8,243 bases of DNA from Veillonella sp. (GTDB lineage: Bacteria; Bacillota; Negativicutes; Veillonellales; Veillonellaceae). The notes beneath the pieces are model-generated. The model searched no databases. It saw nothing but the letters and a program-made list of their open reading frames with translations, and was not told the origin of the DNA. The DNA lies in contig NZ_SVCB01000100.1 of NCBI RefSeq assembly GCF_015058545.1, positions 1-8,243 on the forward strand, in the 5' to 3' direction. This document shows, one piece after another, positions 1 to 7,350 of the stretch (positions within the stretch are counted from its first letter, which is position 1; each line of letters begins with the position of its first letter). The translations under genes and the position numbers were made by a program.

Positions 1-198
1 AAGCAAAGCGAGCCGGAAGCATTTAATGCACTTGTCAAAGCTTCCAATCTCCCTAGCTTTGTCACCAATTTAAGCAAACTAAATTGGGATGTACCCGAAA
101 ATCGCATAAAGATTCCTATTAAAGAGGACGCTGCTACCATTCCGTTTTATATGAACTCCTTGAAAAAACACCGTCATTTAATGGAACAATTATTATGA
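1..198 (+). CDS. 3' end of an unidentified protein (partial)
   Basis: The first reading frame is open from the window edge to a TGA at 196-198, followed directly by TAA, giving 65 C-terminal residues ending in MEQLL. The fragment is hydrophilic, with no membrane segment, no cysteine and no motif I recognise. It has the residues of a soluble protein, ending in a basic helix-like stretch (NSLKKHRHL). It is followed by a strong terminator hairpin 50 bases downstream, which supports a real gene end. It converges on hslU. Its 5' part lies outside the window, so the family cannot be named. Confidence refers to it being a true coding end, not to a function. Confidence 0.6.
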   Translation, partial: KQSEPEAFNALVKASNLPSFVTNLSKLNWDVPENRIKIPIKEDAATIPFYMNSLKKHRHLMEQLL

Positions 199-247
199 TA
201 ATTCCCTTTTTAAGGGCGCATTCAATATATAAAAAATATCCTATAAC

Positions 248-309
248 AAAAAAAGCAATCCAATCGCAAAGGTCTATATCCGGACCTTGCGAAGATGATT
301 GCTTTTTTT
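248..309. terminator. Bidirectional intrinsic terminator between convergent genes
   Basis: A long hairpin lies between the two convergent genes. The outer arm is seven A plus GCAATC (248-260), pairing exactly with GATTGC plus seven T (297-309). After a small internal loop, TCGCAA (264-269) pairs with TTGCGA (287-292), and GGTC (271-274) pairs with GACC (283-286), with one bulged A. The loop is about 8 bases. The T run serves the plus-strand gene, and the A run becomes a U run for the minus-strand hslU transcript. It can therefore end transcription from both sides. The minus-strand operon has no other clear terminator. Confidence 0.88.
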
Positions 310-330
310 ATTAATTGCCTATTTTAAATT

Positions 331-387
331 GGGCTATAGGCCATTATGTAGTGTAGTTTTATAGGGGTATAGGACATTTTATAGCCC
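331..387. repeat. Short inverted repeat downstream of hslU
   Basis: GGGCTATA (331-338) is matched by TATAGCCC (380-387), separated by 41 bases that contain a further CTATA-like copy around 362-371. The left arm is itself an imperfect palindrome (GGGCTATAGGCC, one mismatched pair). It lies in the 3' untranslated region expected for the hslU transcript, just before the main terminator. It could form a weak hairpin that protects or ends the message, or be chance. No T run follows closely on either strand, so I do not call it a terminator. Confidence 0.3.
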
Positions 388-399
388 CCGATACCGAGA

Positions 400-1803
400 T
401 TATAAGATATACTCAGATAAATCAACGTCTTGAACGATAGTACCCAAGCGTTCTTCTACCATTTCAGCCGTAATGGTTACATCTACTTCTTCAGCCGGTG
501 GTGCATTGAAAGAAATATCCTGTAACAATTTTTCTAAAATCGTATGCAAACGACGGGCGCCGATATCTTCCGTTTCATTATTTACGCGATAAGCCAATTC
601 GGCGATTTTATCGATAGCTTCTTCCATAAAGTGAATTGTTACTTTATCCGCTTTAAGCAGCATGTGATACTGTTTTAACAAGGCCTGTTGCGGTGTGGTC
701 AAGATTTCTTTGAAATCTTCCTGCGTGAGGCTGTTAAGTTCTACGCGAATCGGAAAACGGCCTTGTAATTCCGGAATCAAATCAGACGGTTTGGATACGT
801 GGAACGCACCGGCCGCAATAAACAAGATATGTTCCGTTTTTATTGGGCCGTATTTCGTATTTACGGTTGCCCCTTCAACGATTGGCAAAATATCGCGTTG
901 CACCCCTTCACGGGATACATCCGGACCGGACGCACCGCTGCGAGCCGCAATTTTATCGAATTCGTCGATGAATACGATGCCTTCCTGTTCCGCCAACTGA
1001 ACAGCCCGATCGGTAACGGCATCCATATCCAATAATTTCTGAGCTTCTTCCTGCACGAAGATTTTGCGCGCCTGACCTACTGTGGTATGGCGCTTTTTCT
1101 TTTTCTTAGGCAATAAGTTGCCAAACATTTCGGAAATATCAGTCCCCATGCCGTCAGGCGAACCATTTAAAGGCATAGCAAATGCTTTAGCCTGTTCTTC
1201 CACTTCAATTTCGATTTCACGGCTATCCATGAGGCCGTTCTTTAATTGTTCAAAGAACTGGGTACGTTTTTCGGACATTTCCGGTTCTTCTTGCTCTTTT
1301 TTAGCTTCTTCTTTTTCTGTATCTTCAGGACTGGCAAAAAGCATTTCCAAAGGATTAGTCATCTTTTTAGATTCCGACTCTTTTTTAGGCCAAAGAATTT
1401 GCAATAAACGTTTGTTGGCCAATTCTTCCGCTTTCTCCTGCTGACCTTCCATCATTTCTTCTTTAACCATGCGTACAGAGTTTTCTACAAGGTCTCGAAT
1501 CATTTGATCCACGTCGCGACCTACATAGCCCACTTCCGTAAATTTTGTAGCTTCCACTTTAACAAAGGGAGCTTTTACGAGTTTCGCCATACGGCGAGCC
1601 AATTCTGTTTTACCTACACCGGTAGGACCGATGAGTAAAATATTTTTTGGTGTATATTCTTCGCGTACATCTTCCGGCAATTGTTTCGCACGCCAGCGAT
1701 TACGCAGCGCAATGGCTACCATCTTCTTGGCTTCCGATTGGCCGATAACATATTTATCAAGCTCCGCCACAATCTGACGGGGTGTAAAATTATTACTATC
1801 CAT
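400..1803 (-). CDS. hslU: HslU (ClpY), ATPase and unfoldase subunit of the HslUV protease
   Basis: This AAA+ ring ATPase unfolds cytoplasmic substrates and feeds them into the HslV peptidase. The protein is 467 residues, the same as Bacillus ClpY. It shows Walker A GPTGVGKT (59-66), the pore loop GYVG (92-95), Walker B IVFIDEFDK (276-284), an arginine-finger region LQGRF (346-350) and a sensor-2 motif IGARRLH (414-420). The C-terminus DLSEYIL fits the HslU tail that inserts into HslV pockets. The I-domain (about 110-245) contains a highly charged Glu/Lys stretch (about 160-180) and a run of five lysines (233-237). I chose ATG 1803-1801 because TGGAGG sits six bases upstream. An in-frame ATG at 1818 would put that ribosome site inside the coding region and add five atypical residues. 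It is the last gene of the operon, 80 bases after hslV. Confidence 0.96.
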   Translation of the reverse strand: MDSNNFTPRQIVAELDKYVIGQSEAKKMVAIALRNRWRAKQLPEDVREEYTPKNILLIGPTGVGKTELARRMAKLVKAPFVKVEATKFTEVGYVGRDVDQMIRDLVENSVRMVKEEMMEGQQEKAEELANKRLLQILWPKKESESKKMTNPLEMLFASPEDTEKEEAKKEQEEPEMSEKRTQFFEQLKNGLMDSREIEIEVEEQAKAFAMPLNGSPDGMGTDISEMFGNLLPKKKKKRHTTVGQARKIFVQEEAQKLLDMDAVTDRAVQLAEQEGIVFIDEFDKIAARSGASGPDVSREGVQRDILPIVEGATVNTKYGPIKTEHILFIAAGAFHVSKPSDLIPELQGRFPIRVELNSLTQEDFKEILTTPQQALLKQYHMLLKADKVTIHFMEEAIDKIAELAYRVNNETEDIGARRLHTILEKLLQDISFNAPPAEEVDVTITAEMVEERLGTIVQDVDLSEYIL

Positions 1804-1809
1804 TAAAAA

Positions 1810-1815
1810 CCTCCA
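1810..1815 (-). promoter_or_regulatory. Ribosome binding site that fixes the hslU start
   Basis: On the minus strand TGGAGG is followed after six bases by ATG at 1803. It lies within the reading-frame extension that begins at the upstream ATG 1818, so it argues for the shorter 467-residue HslU starting MDSNNF. Confidence 0.8.
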
Positions 1816-1883
1816 CATAAAAGTTAGGCTATTCCCTTGGTATAGCGCGGTTCATTTGAATTTTCGCAAATTATTAAGCAATA

Positions 1884-2426
1884 TTAAGCGATTTCTTCCA
1901 CAATTACATTATGATTGGTGTAAACGCAGATATCGGCTGCAATATGAAGTGACTTTTCGGCAATTTCACGAGCACTAAGATCCGTATTGGCAGCTAACGC
2001 GCGAGCCGCTGCCAACGCATAGTTGCCACCGGAACCAATAGCGCAAATACCGTCATCCGGTTCGATGACTTCACCGTTACCGGATACCAGCAAAATAGTC
2101 TTGCCGTCTGTTACCAAAAGTAACGCTTCCAAATTGCGAAGCATTTTGTCACTGCGCCATTCTTTGGCAAGCTCTACGGCACTGCGCACCAATTGACCGT
2201 TATACTGGTTCAATTTAGCTTCAAATTTGTCATATAAGGTAAAGGCATCGGCTACGGAACCGGCAAAACCGGAAATAACCTTACCGTTATATAAACGGCG
2301 AACTTTTTGCGCCGTATTTTTCATAACCACACTTTGGCCCATGGTAACCTGACCGTCACCGGCAATGGCAACCGAGTTATCACGTTTAACGGCACAAATT
2401 GTGGTAGCGTGAAATTCTACACTCAT
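1884..2426 (-). CDS. hslV: HslV (ClpQ/CodW), peptidase subunit of the HslUV protease
   Basis: This is the proteasome-beta-like peptidase forming the double hexamer that HslU caps. It is 180 residues, the usual length. Family landmarks are HATTI (6-10), AGDGQVTMGQ (22-31), KVRRLYNGKV (41-50; K41 probably the catalytic lysine), SGFAGSVADAFTL (52-64), VELAKEWRSDK (84-94) and IGSGGNYALAA (130-140). The E. coli enzyme begins MTTI, so its nucleophile is the threonine after Met. Here seven residues (MSVEFHA) precede TTI, close to Bacillus CodW (MSSFHATTI), whose active N-terminus is reported to be serine. The nucleophile could therefore be Ser2 after Met removal, or Thr8 after processing. The ATG overlaps the trmFO stop codon by one base, suggesting translational coupling, and hslU follows. 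Confidence 0.96.
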   Translation of the reverse strand: MSVEFHATTICAVKRDNSVAIAGDGQVTMGQSVVMKNTAQKVRRLYNGKVISGFAGSVADAFTLYDKFEAKLNQYNGQLVRSAVELAKEWRSDKMLRNLEALLLVTDGKTILLVSGNGEVIEPDDGICAIGSGGNYALAAARALAANTDLSAREIAEKSLHIAADICVYTNHNVIVEEIA

Positions 2427-3736
2427 TATAATTCCTCCTTCAACGCCTTTAACGTATCCAACGCACGTTGCGCAATTAAGGCATTCTTTTCTTTCTTTTT
2501 ACGTACTTTTGTAGGCCATGGTTCCATTATACCAAAGTTGATATTCATCGGCTGGAAATCAGAGCCTTCATATTGACTCACATAATGGCTCAAACCACCT
2601 AGCGCCGTAGTACGCGGGAAGCTTACCGGTGCTTTTTCTTCCAACATGCGACTTACCTGTAAACCGGCCATAAGGCCTGATGCAGCCGATTCAAGATACC
2701 CTTCTACGCCTGTCATTTGACCGGCAAAGAAGAAGCGCGGATCTTCAATCAACTGGAAATATTCGTTTAATAATGTAGGCGAATTGATGTAGCTGTTGCG
2801 ATGCATTACGCCATAGCGGATAAATTCGGCATTTTCGAGGCCCGGAATCATGGAGAAAACACGTTTTTGTTCGCCCCATTTAAGATGAGTCTGAAAACCT
2901 ACCAAGTTAAACATAGTTGCTTCTTTATTTTCTTTGCGTAGCTGCACTACTGCATAGGATTCCTGATTGGTTCGTTTATCCACAAGGCCAACCGGTTTTA
3001 ACGGCCCGAAGCGCAACGTATCGATACCGCGCGATGCCATGATTTCTACGGGCATACAACCTTCAAAATATTGTTCTTTTTCAAATTCTTTAGTTTCAGC
3101 CACTTCGGCAGTCGTCAAAGCGTCCCAAAAAGCCTTGTATTCTTCTTCCGTCATAGGGCAATTCAAATAATCCGCATCACCCTTGTCATAACGAGAAGCT
3201 GCGAATACCTTGTCATAATTAAGGGATTCGGCCGTAACAATCGGTGCCGCCGCGTCGTAGAAATAGAAATCGGCAGTGCCTGTTTTGGCTTTAACTTGTT
3301 CAGCTAAGGCATCCGACATGAGCGGTCCCGCTGCAACAATAACAATGCCTTCCTTCGGTAATTCCGTCACTTCTTCACGGATGACTGTTACCATCGGATG
3401 TTCTGATAATCTTTTTGTCACCATTTCACTGAATAAATGGCGGTCCACCGCTAAGGCCCCACCGGCCGGTACGGCCGTTGTATCGGCACAGGCCATGATT
3501 AAAGAGTCGAGCTGACGCATTTCTTCTTTCAATAGGCCTACGGCATTTTCTATATTTCCAGCCCGCAGTGAATTACTGCACACCAATTCGGCAAAATTTT
3601 CTGTATGATGGGCCGGCGAAGTCCGTTGTGGCCGCATTTCATACAAAGTAACGGGTATATTGCGCTTAGCCAATTGCCAAGCCGCTTCCGAACCGGCGAG
3701 GCCGGCTCCGATAATCGTAACTTTAGATGTAGTCAC
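2426..3736 (-). CDS. trmFO: TrmFO, folate/FAD-dependent tRNA m5U54 methyltransferase
   Basis: This flavoprotein methylates U54 in the tRNA T loop using methylenetetrahydrofolate, unlike the SAM-dependent TrmA of E. coli. It is 436 residues, the usual family length. The FAD-binding Rossmann motif GAGLAGSEAAWQLA is at 10-23, and YEMRP at 32-36. The VCSNSLRA motif carries Cys53, and EGCMPVE carries Cys227. These correspond to the two functional cysteines described in the Bacillus enzyme. A second conserved flavin-binding stretch is FAGQMTGVEGYLESAASGLMAG (337-358). The start codon is GTG, chosen for the AAGGAGGA four bases upstream and the immediately following dinucleotide-binding strand. The Lys-rich tail precedes a stop that overlaps hslV by one base. 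It was formerly named gid and resembles GidA/MnmG, but the length and SNSLR motif favour TrmFO. Confidence 0.96.
   Translation of the reverse strand: MTTSKVTIIGAGLAGSEAAWQLAKRNIPVTLYEMRPQRTSPAHHTENFAELVCSNSLRAGNIENAVGLLKEEMRQLDSLIMACADTTAVPAGGALAVDRHLFSEMVTKRLSEHPMVTVIREEVTELPKEGIVIVAAGPLMSDALAEQVKAKTGTADFYFYDAAAPIVTAESLNYDKVFAASRYDKGDADYLNCPMTEEEYKAFWDALTTAEVAETKEFEKEQYFEGCMPVEIMASRGIDTLRFGPLKPVGLVDKRTNQESYAVVQLRKENKEATMFNLVGFQTHLKWGEQKRVFSMIPGLENAEFIRYGVMHRNSYINSPTLLNEYFQLIEDPRFFFAGQMTGVEGYLESAASGLMAGLQVSRMLEEKAPVSFPRTTALGGLSHYVSQYEGSDFQPMNINFGIMEPWPTKVRKKKEKNALIAQRALDTLKALKEEL
2433..2440 (-). promoter_or_regulatory. hslV ribosome binding site inside the trmFO 3' end
   Basis: AAGGAGGA on the minus strand lies six bases before the hslV ATG. 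The same bases encode the Lys-Glu-Glu near the trmFO C-terminus. This near-perfect Shine-Dalgarno supports the start with the extended MSVEFHA N-terminus. Confidence 0.85.
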
Positions 3737-3740
3737 AATA

Positions 3741-3748
3741 TCCTCCTT
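3741..3748 (-). promoter_or_regulatory. Ribosome binding site for the trmFO GTG start
   Basis: AAGGAGGA on the minus strand ends four bases before the GTG at 3736-3734, in the 27-base gap after topA. Its strength compensates for the non-ATG start and fixes it. Confidence 0.8.
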
Positions 3749-3763
3749 TTAATACTATATATA

Positions 3764-6070
3764 TTACTCTTCAGATTTCGATTCAGTCGCGCTTTTATCG
3801 CCATCTTCGGCTTTCTTTTTGCGCGTACGCTTCTTAGGCTGAGTCGGGCAATTTTCATTAGAGCAGAACTTCTTCGTCGTACCGTTTTTGTACGTTTTTT
3901 CTGTCATGATACTGCCGCAAGTTTCACATGTTTCATTAATCGGCTTATTCCACAAGGTGAAATCACAAGCGGGATATCTGTCACAACCGTAGAAAATACG
4001 ACCCCGTTTCGATTTGCGTTCCACAATCGTCCCTTCGTGACATTTTGGACAGGTCACGCCGGTGCTGACTGTAATCGGCTTAGTGTTTTTACATTCAGGG
4101 AAATTGGAGCACGCTAAGAAACGGCCGAAACGACCGAATTTGTACACCATCGGACTACCGCAAACATCACAGATAACATCGCTTTCTTCATCGGCGATTT
4201 TAACCTTCTCTACTTCATTCGCTTCATCCAATTCCTGCGCAAACACAGTATAGAATTCACTTAATACATCCTGATAGGTTTCTTCACCGCTGGCAATATC
4301 ATCCAGATCTTTTTCCAAATGAACCGTGAAGTCTACATTTATAAATTTTTCAAAGTGAGCAATCAAGAAGTCAACCACTACAAAACCCAGTTCCGTTGGC
4401 ACAAATTGCTTATCCTGTTTTTCCACATAGTTGCGGGACATAATAGTATCGATAATCGGCGCATATGTACTTGGACGACCGATACCGCGTTCTTCCAACG
4501 TTTTAATGAGGCTGGCTTCCGAATAACGAGCCGGTGGCTGTGTAAAGTGTTGTTCCGGCAAAATTTCTTTATTCGTTACCGTATCACCTTCCGCCATAAT
4601 CGGAATTAATTTTGGTTCATCCCCATCTTTTTTAGCTTCTTCATAGACTTCCGTAAAGCCTTTGAATACCACTTTACTGCCGGATGCACGCAATTTATAG
4701 TCACCAACCTGTAATTGGGCCGTTACCGTTTCCGATTGTTGCGGTGCCATCTGGCTCGCCATAAAGCGATTCCAAATCAATGTATACAGTTTTAATTCAT
4801 CACGACTAAGGAAGGGCTCTACCATTTTAGGCGGTAATTCAAGGGACGTAGGTCGAATCGCTTCATGCGCATCCTGACTGCTTTCCTTCGTGCCGAACAC
4901 ATTCGGTTTAGCCGGATAATATTCTTTGCCGAAATGATTTAAAATATATGTCTTCGCAGCCTGTTGCATTTCAACGGCAATACGGGTAGAGTCGGTACGC
5001 ATATAGGTAATCAAACCGACATGGCCGTAGCCGCCGATTTCAAGACCTTCATATAAATGCTGCGCAATCATCATGGTACGCTTGGCGCCGAAATTAAGCT
5101 TACGAACACCTTCCTGTTGCAAGGTCGATGTGGTAAACGGAGCCGGTGCTTTGCGGGAACGCTTGCGACGCTCTACTTTGATAACTTCCGCCGTCTGACC
5201 GGCAAGGTCTGATTTAATAGCTTCCGCTGTTGCTTCATCAGGGATGGTAATTTTTTCATCACCTTTATGTGTCAGTTCAGCCGTAAAGCTTTCCTTATCC
5301 GTCGTCATATATTGACCTTCAATGGACCAATATTCTTCCGGAATAAATGCTTGAATTTCCCGTTCCCGTTCACAGATTAAACGAACGGCTACAGACTGTA
5401 CGCGCCCCGCACTGAGGCCTTTACATACTTTACGCCATAATAACGGACTCAATTTATAACCTACAATACGGTCGAGCATACGACGAGCCTGTTGGGCATC
5501 CACCATATTTTTATCAATCGTGCGCGGCGAATTAATCGCTTCCGCCACGGCATGCTTTGTAATTTCGTTAAATGTAATACGGCATTTGGAAGCTTCATCC
5601 ACATTCAGTATATAGGCTAAATGCCAGGAAATGGCTTCCCCTTCGCGGTCCGGGTCAGTCGCCAGTAAAATGGCTTTTGATTCGTCCGCATCATGCAACA
5701 ACTCTTCAATCAGCTTTTTACGCGTCGTCAAATTAGAATAACGCGGTACAAAGCCGTTTTCAATATCAATACCAAGCTGACTTTTCGGTAAGTCACGTAA
5801 ATGACCCATACTTGCTTTAACAATATAGTCAGGGCCTAAGAATTTTTCAATAGTTTTAGATTTTGCCGGTGATTCCACAATCACTAGCGTTTTACCATCC
5901 GGATTATACGTACGAGGCGGTAATGTTTTGGCTAAATCACCTACAGCCTGCATAACCGGTTTGGCTTTCCCCTTGGCGGTAACCGCCACTTTGCCTTCTA
6001 AACGGCGTTCTTCTTTTTTTGTATTCCCGGTGTCTTTTTCACCAATTACGATGGAACGTTTAATGGACAA
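3764..6070 (-). CDS. topA: DNA topoisomerase I (type IA) with N-terminal extension and three zinc ribbons
   Basis: It relaxes negative supercoils by passing a strand through a transient break held on a tyrosine. The Toprim domain starts at TLVIVESPAKSKTIEKFLG (61-79), with Glu66 and the acidic triad Asp139, Asp141 and Glu143 in TDPDREGE. The catalytic Tyr356 is in LITYMRTDS. Three four-cysteine zinc ribbons follow: C634/C637/C654/C660, C674/C677/C696/C702 and C715/C718/C736/C741. The tail (745-768) is highly charged, first Lys/Arg then Asp/Glu. The protein is 768 residues. Most relatives begin just before the Toprim strand, so about 58 residues here are an extra Lys/Arg-rich leader. The TTG start is chosen because GGGAGGAA lies five bases upstream. 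The later in-frame codons, GTG (residue 28) and ATG (residue 40), have weaker sites. The gene overlaps the dprA end by 11 bases. Confidence 0.95.
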   Translation of the reverse strand: MSIKRSIVIGEKDTGNTKKEERRLEGKVAVTAKGKAKPVMQAVGDLAKTLPPRTYNPDGKTLVIVESPAKSKTIEKFLGPDYIVKASMGHLRDLPKSQLGIDIENGFVPRYSNLTTRKKLIEELLHDADESKAILLATDPDREGEAISWHLAYILNVDEASKCRITFNEITKHAVAEAINSPRTIDKNMVDAQQARRMLDRIVGYKLSPLLWRKVCKGLSAGRVQSVAVRLICEREREIQAFIPEEYWSIEGQYMTTDKESFTAELTHKGDEKITIPDEATAEAIKSDLAGQTAEVIKVERRKRSRKAPAPFTTSTLQQEGVRKLNFGAKRTMMIAQHLYEGLEIGGYGHVGLITYMRTDSTRIAVEMQQAAKTYILNHFGKEYYPAKPNVFGTKESSQDAHEAIRPTSLELPPKMVEPFLSRDELKLYTLIWNRFMASQMAPQQSETVTAQLQVGDYKLRASGSKVVFKGFTEVYEEAKKDGDEPKLIPIMAEGDTVTNKEILPEQHFTQPPARYSEASLIKTLEERGIGRPSTYAPIIDTIMSRNYVEKQDKQFVPTELGFVVVDFLIAHFEKFINVDFTVHLEKDLDDIASGEETYQDVLSEFYTVFAQELDEANEVEKVKIADEESDVICDVCGSPMVYKFGRFGRFLACSNFPECKNTKPITVSTGVTCPKCHEGTIVERKSKRGRIFYGCDRYPACDFTLWNKPINETCETCGSIMTEKTYKNGTTKKFCSNENCPTQPKKRTRKKKAEDGDKSATESKSEE

Positions 6071-7226
6071 ACTGATTCCTCCCGAATTCCAATATTATAT
6101 ACCCCTTTGAAGCAGTTCGTTCAATACACTGCTTAAGTTCTAAGGACAATAAACTCAAATGGAGGGCTCCCTCTGAAAGGTTCGTCGTCATAGCTAATGT
6201 TTCCAAGGATGTTTCTTTTTCATTGGATAATGACGCTAAAATCTTTCGTTCCTCCACACTAAAGCTTAACACACCCACGCCTTTATGGCTACTGCTTTTT
6301 TCCTCGCCGGCGTCTTCAAAGCGTTGCCAATTATACATATCAGGCACTTGAGAGGGCTTTATTAATAAAATAGCCCCCTCTTCTAAAAGCCAATGATTAC
6401 CTGCAAATTCATTGGTCAATATATTCCCCGGCACGGTAAAAACATCTCGTCCTTCATTGTTGGCCATATCGGCGGTAATCAAAGAACCGCTGCGCGACTT
6501 GGCTTCTACTACGATAACACCTCGCGAAAGTCCACTGATGATGCGGTTGCGCATAGGAAAAAAGCCCGCCTTGGCTTGCACGCCGGGACCGTATTCTGAC
6601 AGCAAAAGACCATCATTTTCAATTATCTTTTGAAATAAACGAGCATTACTGCGTGGATAGCTTTGATCCAGACCACAGCCCATAACGGCGATAGTCTGAC
6701 CATGCCCCTTGAGAGCCCCTTCATGGGCATACGAATCAATACCGCGGGCCCCGCCGCTGACGATAGCGATACCGTACCGAGCCAGTTCGGCCGCAAAAAC
6801 AGTAGCCACATTGCGCCCGTAGGGTGTGCAATTACGTGCGCCCACCATAGCGATTTTACGGGGATTTTTAAAAGCCTTTAAATTGCCGCGATAAAATAAA
6901 ACCCGAGGCGGATTAAATATTTCTCGTAATTCTTCAGGATAGGCCTCATCGTCAAAGCCGACGACCTGAATACGATACTCTTGCAAATCATGCTCAAGCT
7001 TACCTAAATCCATGGCTAGTATTCCTTTTACTAAAGCCGATTTATATTGTTTTTTAACCTGCACACTGTCGTCAACCGCTTTGTCTTTTTGCACGGCTTG
7101 CCAAAGTTCAATAGGTGTACCATAGCACTTTAAAGCTTCACTAATTGTGACGCTCCCTATGCCCGGCAAACTGCCTAAAGCAGCTAAAATAAGTCGATTG
7201 TCAGTTAATTCTATTGCTTGTGCCAT
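6060..7226 (-). CDS. dprA: DprA (Smf), single-strand DNA-binding RecA loader
   Basis: DprA binds incoming single-stranded DNA and loads RecA during natural transformation, in the cytoplasm. The 388-residue protein has an N-terminal helix-hairpin-helix/SAM-like part (about 8-85, with GSLPGIGSVTISEAL at 18-32). The Rossmann-like DprA core (about 95-295) shows AMVGARNCTPYG (126-137), VSGGARGIDSYAHEGAL (156-172), GCGLDQSYPRSN (183-194) and a long conserved block from FFPMRNRIISGLSRG to TVPGNI (222-269). A C-terminal winged-helix-like region follows (about 318-378). The ATG at 7226 is the start that keeps the full hairpin domain. Its ribosome site is poor (GGATGGGG, eight bases upstream), weaker than in the downstream genes. 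The gene overlaps topA and is probably first in the operon. A neighbouring comM fits a DNA-uptake role, although DprA also occurs in species not known to be transformable. Confidence 0.95.
   Translation of the reverse strand: MAQAIELTDNRLILAALGSLPGIGSVTISEALKCYGTPIELWQAVQKDKAVDDSVQVKKQYKSALVKGILAMDLGKLEHDLQEYRIQVVGFDDEAYPEELREIFNPPRVLFYRGNLKAFKNPRKIAMVGARNCTPYGRNVATVFAAELARYGIAIVSGGARGIDSYAHEGALKGHGQTIAVMGCGLDQSYPRSNARLFQKIIENDGLLLSEYGPGVQAKAGFFPMRNRIISGLSRGVIVVEAKSRSGSLITADMANNEGRDVFTVPGNILTNEFAGNHWLLEEGAILLIKPSQVPDMYNWQRFEDAGEEKSSSHKGVGVLSFSVEERKILASLSNEKETSLETLAMTTNLSEGALHLSLLSLELKQCIERTASKGYIILEFGRNQFVH
6076..6083 (-). promoter_or_regulatory. Ribosome binding site for the topA TTG start
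   Basis: GGGAGGAA on the minus strand lies five bases before TTG at 6070-6068, inside the 3' end of dprA. No comparable site precedes the later in-frame candidates, so it is the main support for the long N-terminal form of TopA. Confidence 0.7.
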
Positions 7227-7249
7227 ATTATACGCCCCATCCTTTTTAA

Positions 7250-7277
7250 TTTATAAACAATATATTCGCTATTTGAA
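7250..7277 (-). promoter_or_regulatory. Possible sigma-70-type promoter for the dprA operon
   Basis: On the minus strand TTCAAA (7277-7272) and TATAAA (7255-7250) are 16 bases apart, 23 bases before the dprA ATG. They match the consensus at four and five of six positions. The surrounding comM-dprA gap (7227-7350) is A/T-rich, so chance similarity is a real possibility. The leader would be short. Confidence 0.3.
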
Positions 7278-7350
7278 GAGCAGCCGATTATATTTCAACT
7301 TTCTTAATTACCTCTTCTAGATATTCCCCTATTATTAACCGCTTTAGCGC

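Larger units (their letters stand above)
400..7226 (-). other. Probable dprA-topA-trmFO-hslV-hslU operon
   Basis: Five genes on the minus strand are packed with no internal terminator that I can see. dprA overlaps topA by 11 bases, topA to trmFO is 27 bases, trmFO overlaps hslV by one base (TAATG), and hslV to hslU is 80 bases. The only strong hairpin lies after hslU at 248-309. The order matches the known Bacillota cluster around topA and codY, but here no xerC/codV gene lies between trmFO and hslV and no codY follows hslU. Co-transcription is an inference from spacing. Confidence 0.7.

Noticed and set aside
1082..1444. Plus-strand open frame of 120 codons
   Set aside because: Entirely opposite the hslU I-domain. 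Its Phe/Ser-rich composition is what the Lys/Glu-rich hslU codons give on the other strand.
1804..1818. Five-residue longer HslU starting at ATG 1818
   Set aside because: The extension contains the ribosome binding site for the downstream ATG and adds residues not expected in HslU.
1804..1883. Possible internal promoter between hslV and hslU
   Set aside because: The best pair, TTGCGA and TATACC, has a 19-base spacer and poor -10 match. Nothing better is visible, so the gap is treated as untranslated spacer within the operon.
3605..4117. Plus-strand open frame of 170 codons
   Set aside because: It lies opposite the trmFO start and the topA zinc-ribbon end, crosses the gap between two certain genes, and has a translation with no family features. 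It is an antisense shadow.
7225..7230. Perfect TATAAT on the minus strand at the dprA start
   Set aside because: It overlaps the dprA ATG, so transcription from it would begin inside the gene and lose the start codon.
7341..7350. Small palindrome CGCTAAAGCG just after the comM stop
   Set aside because: The stem is only four pairs with a two-base loop and no T run, too weak for a terminator.
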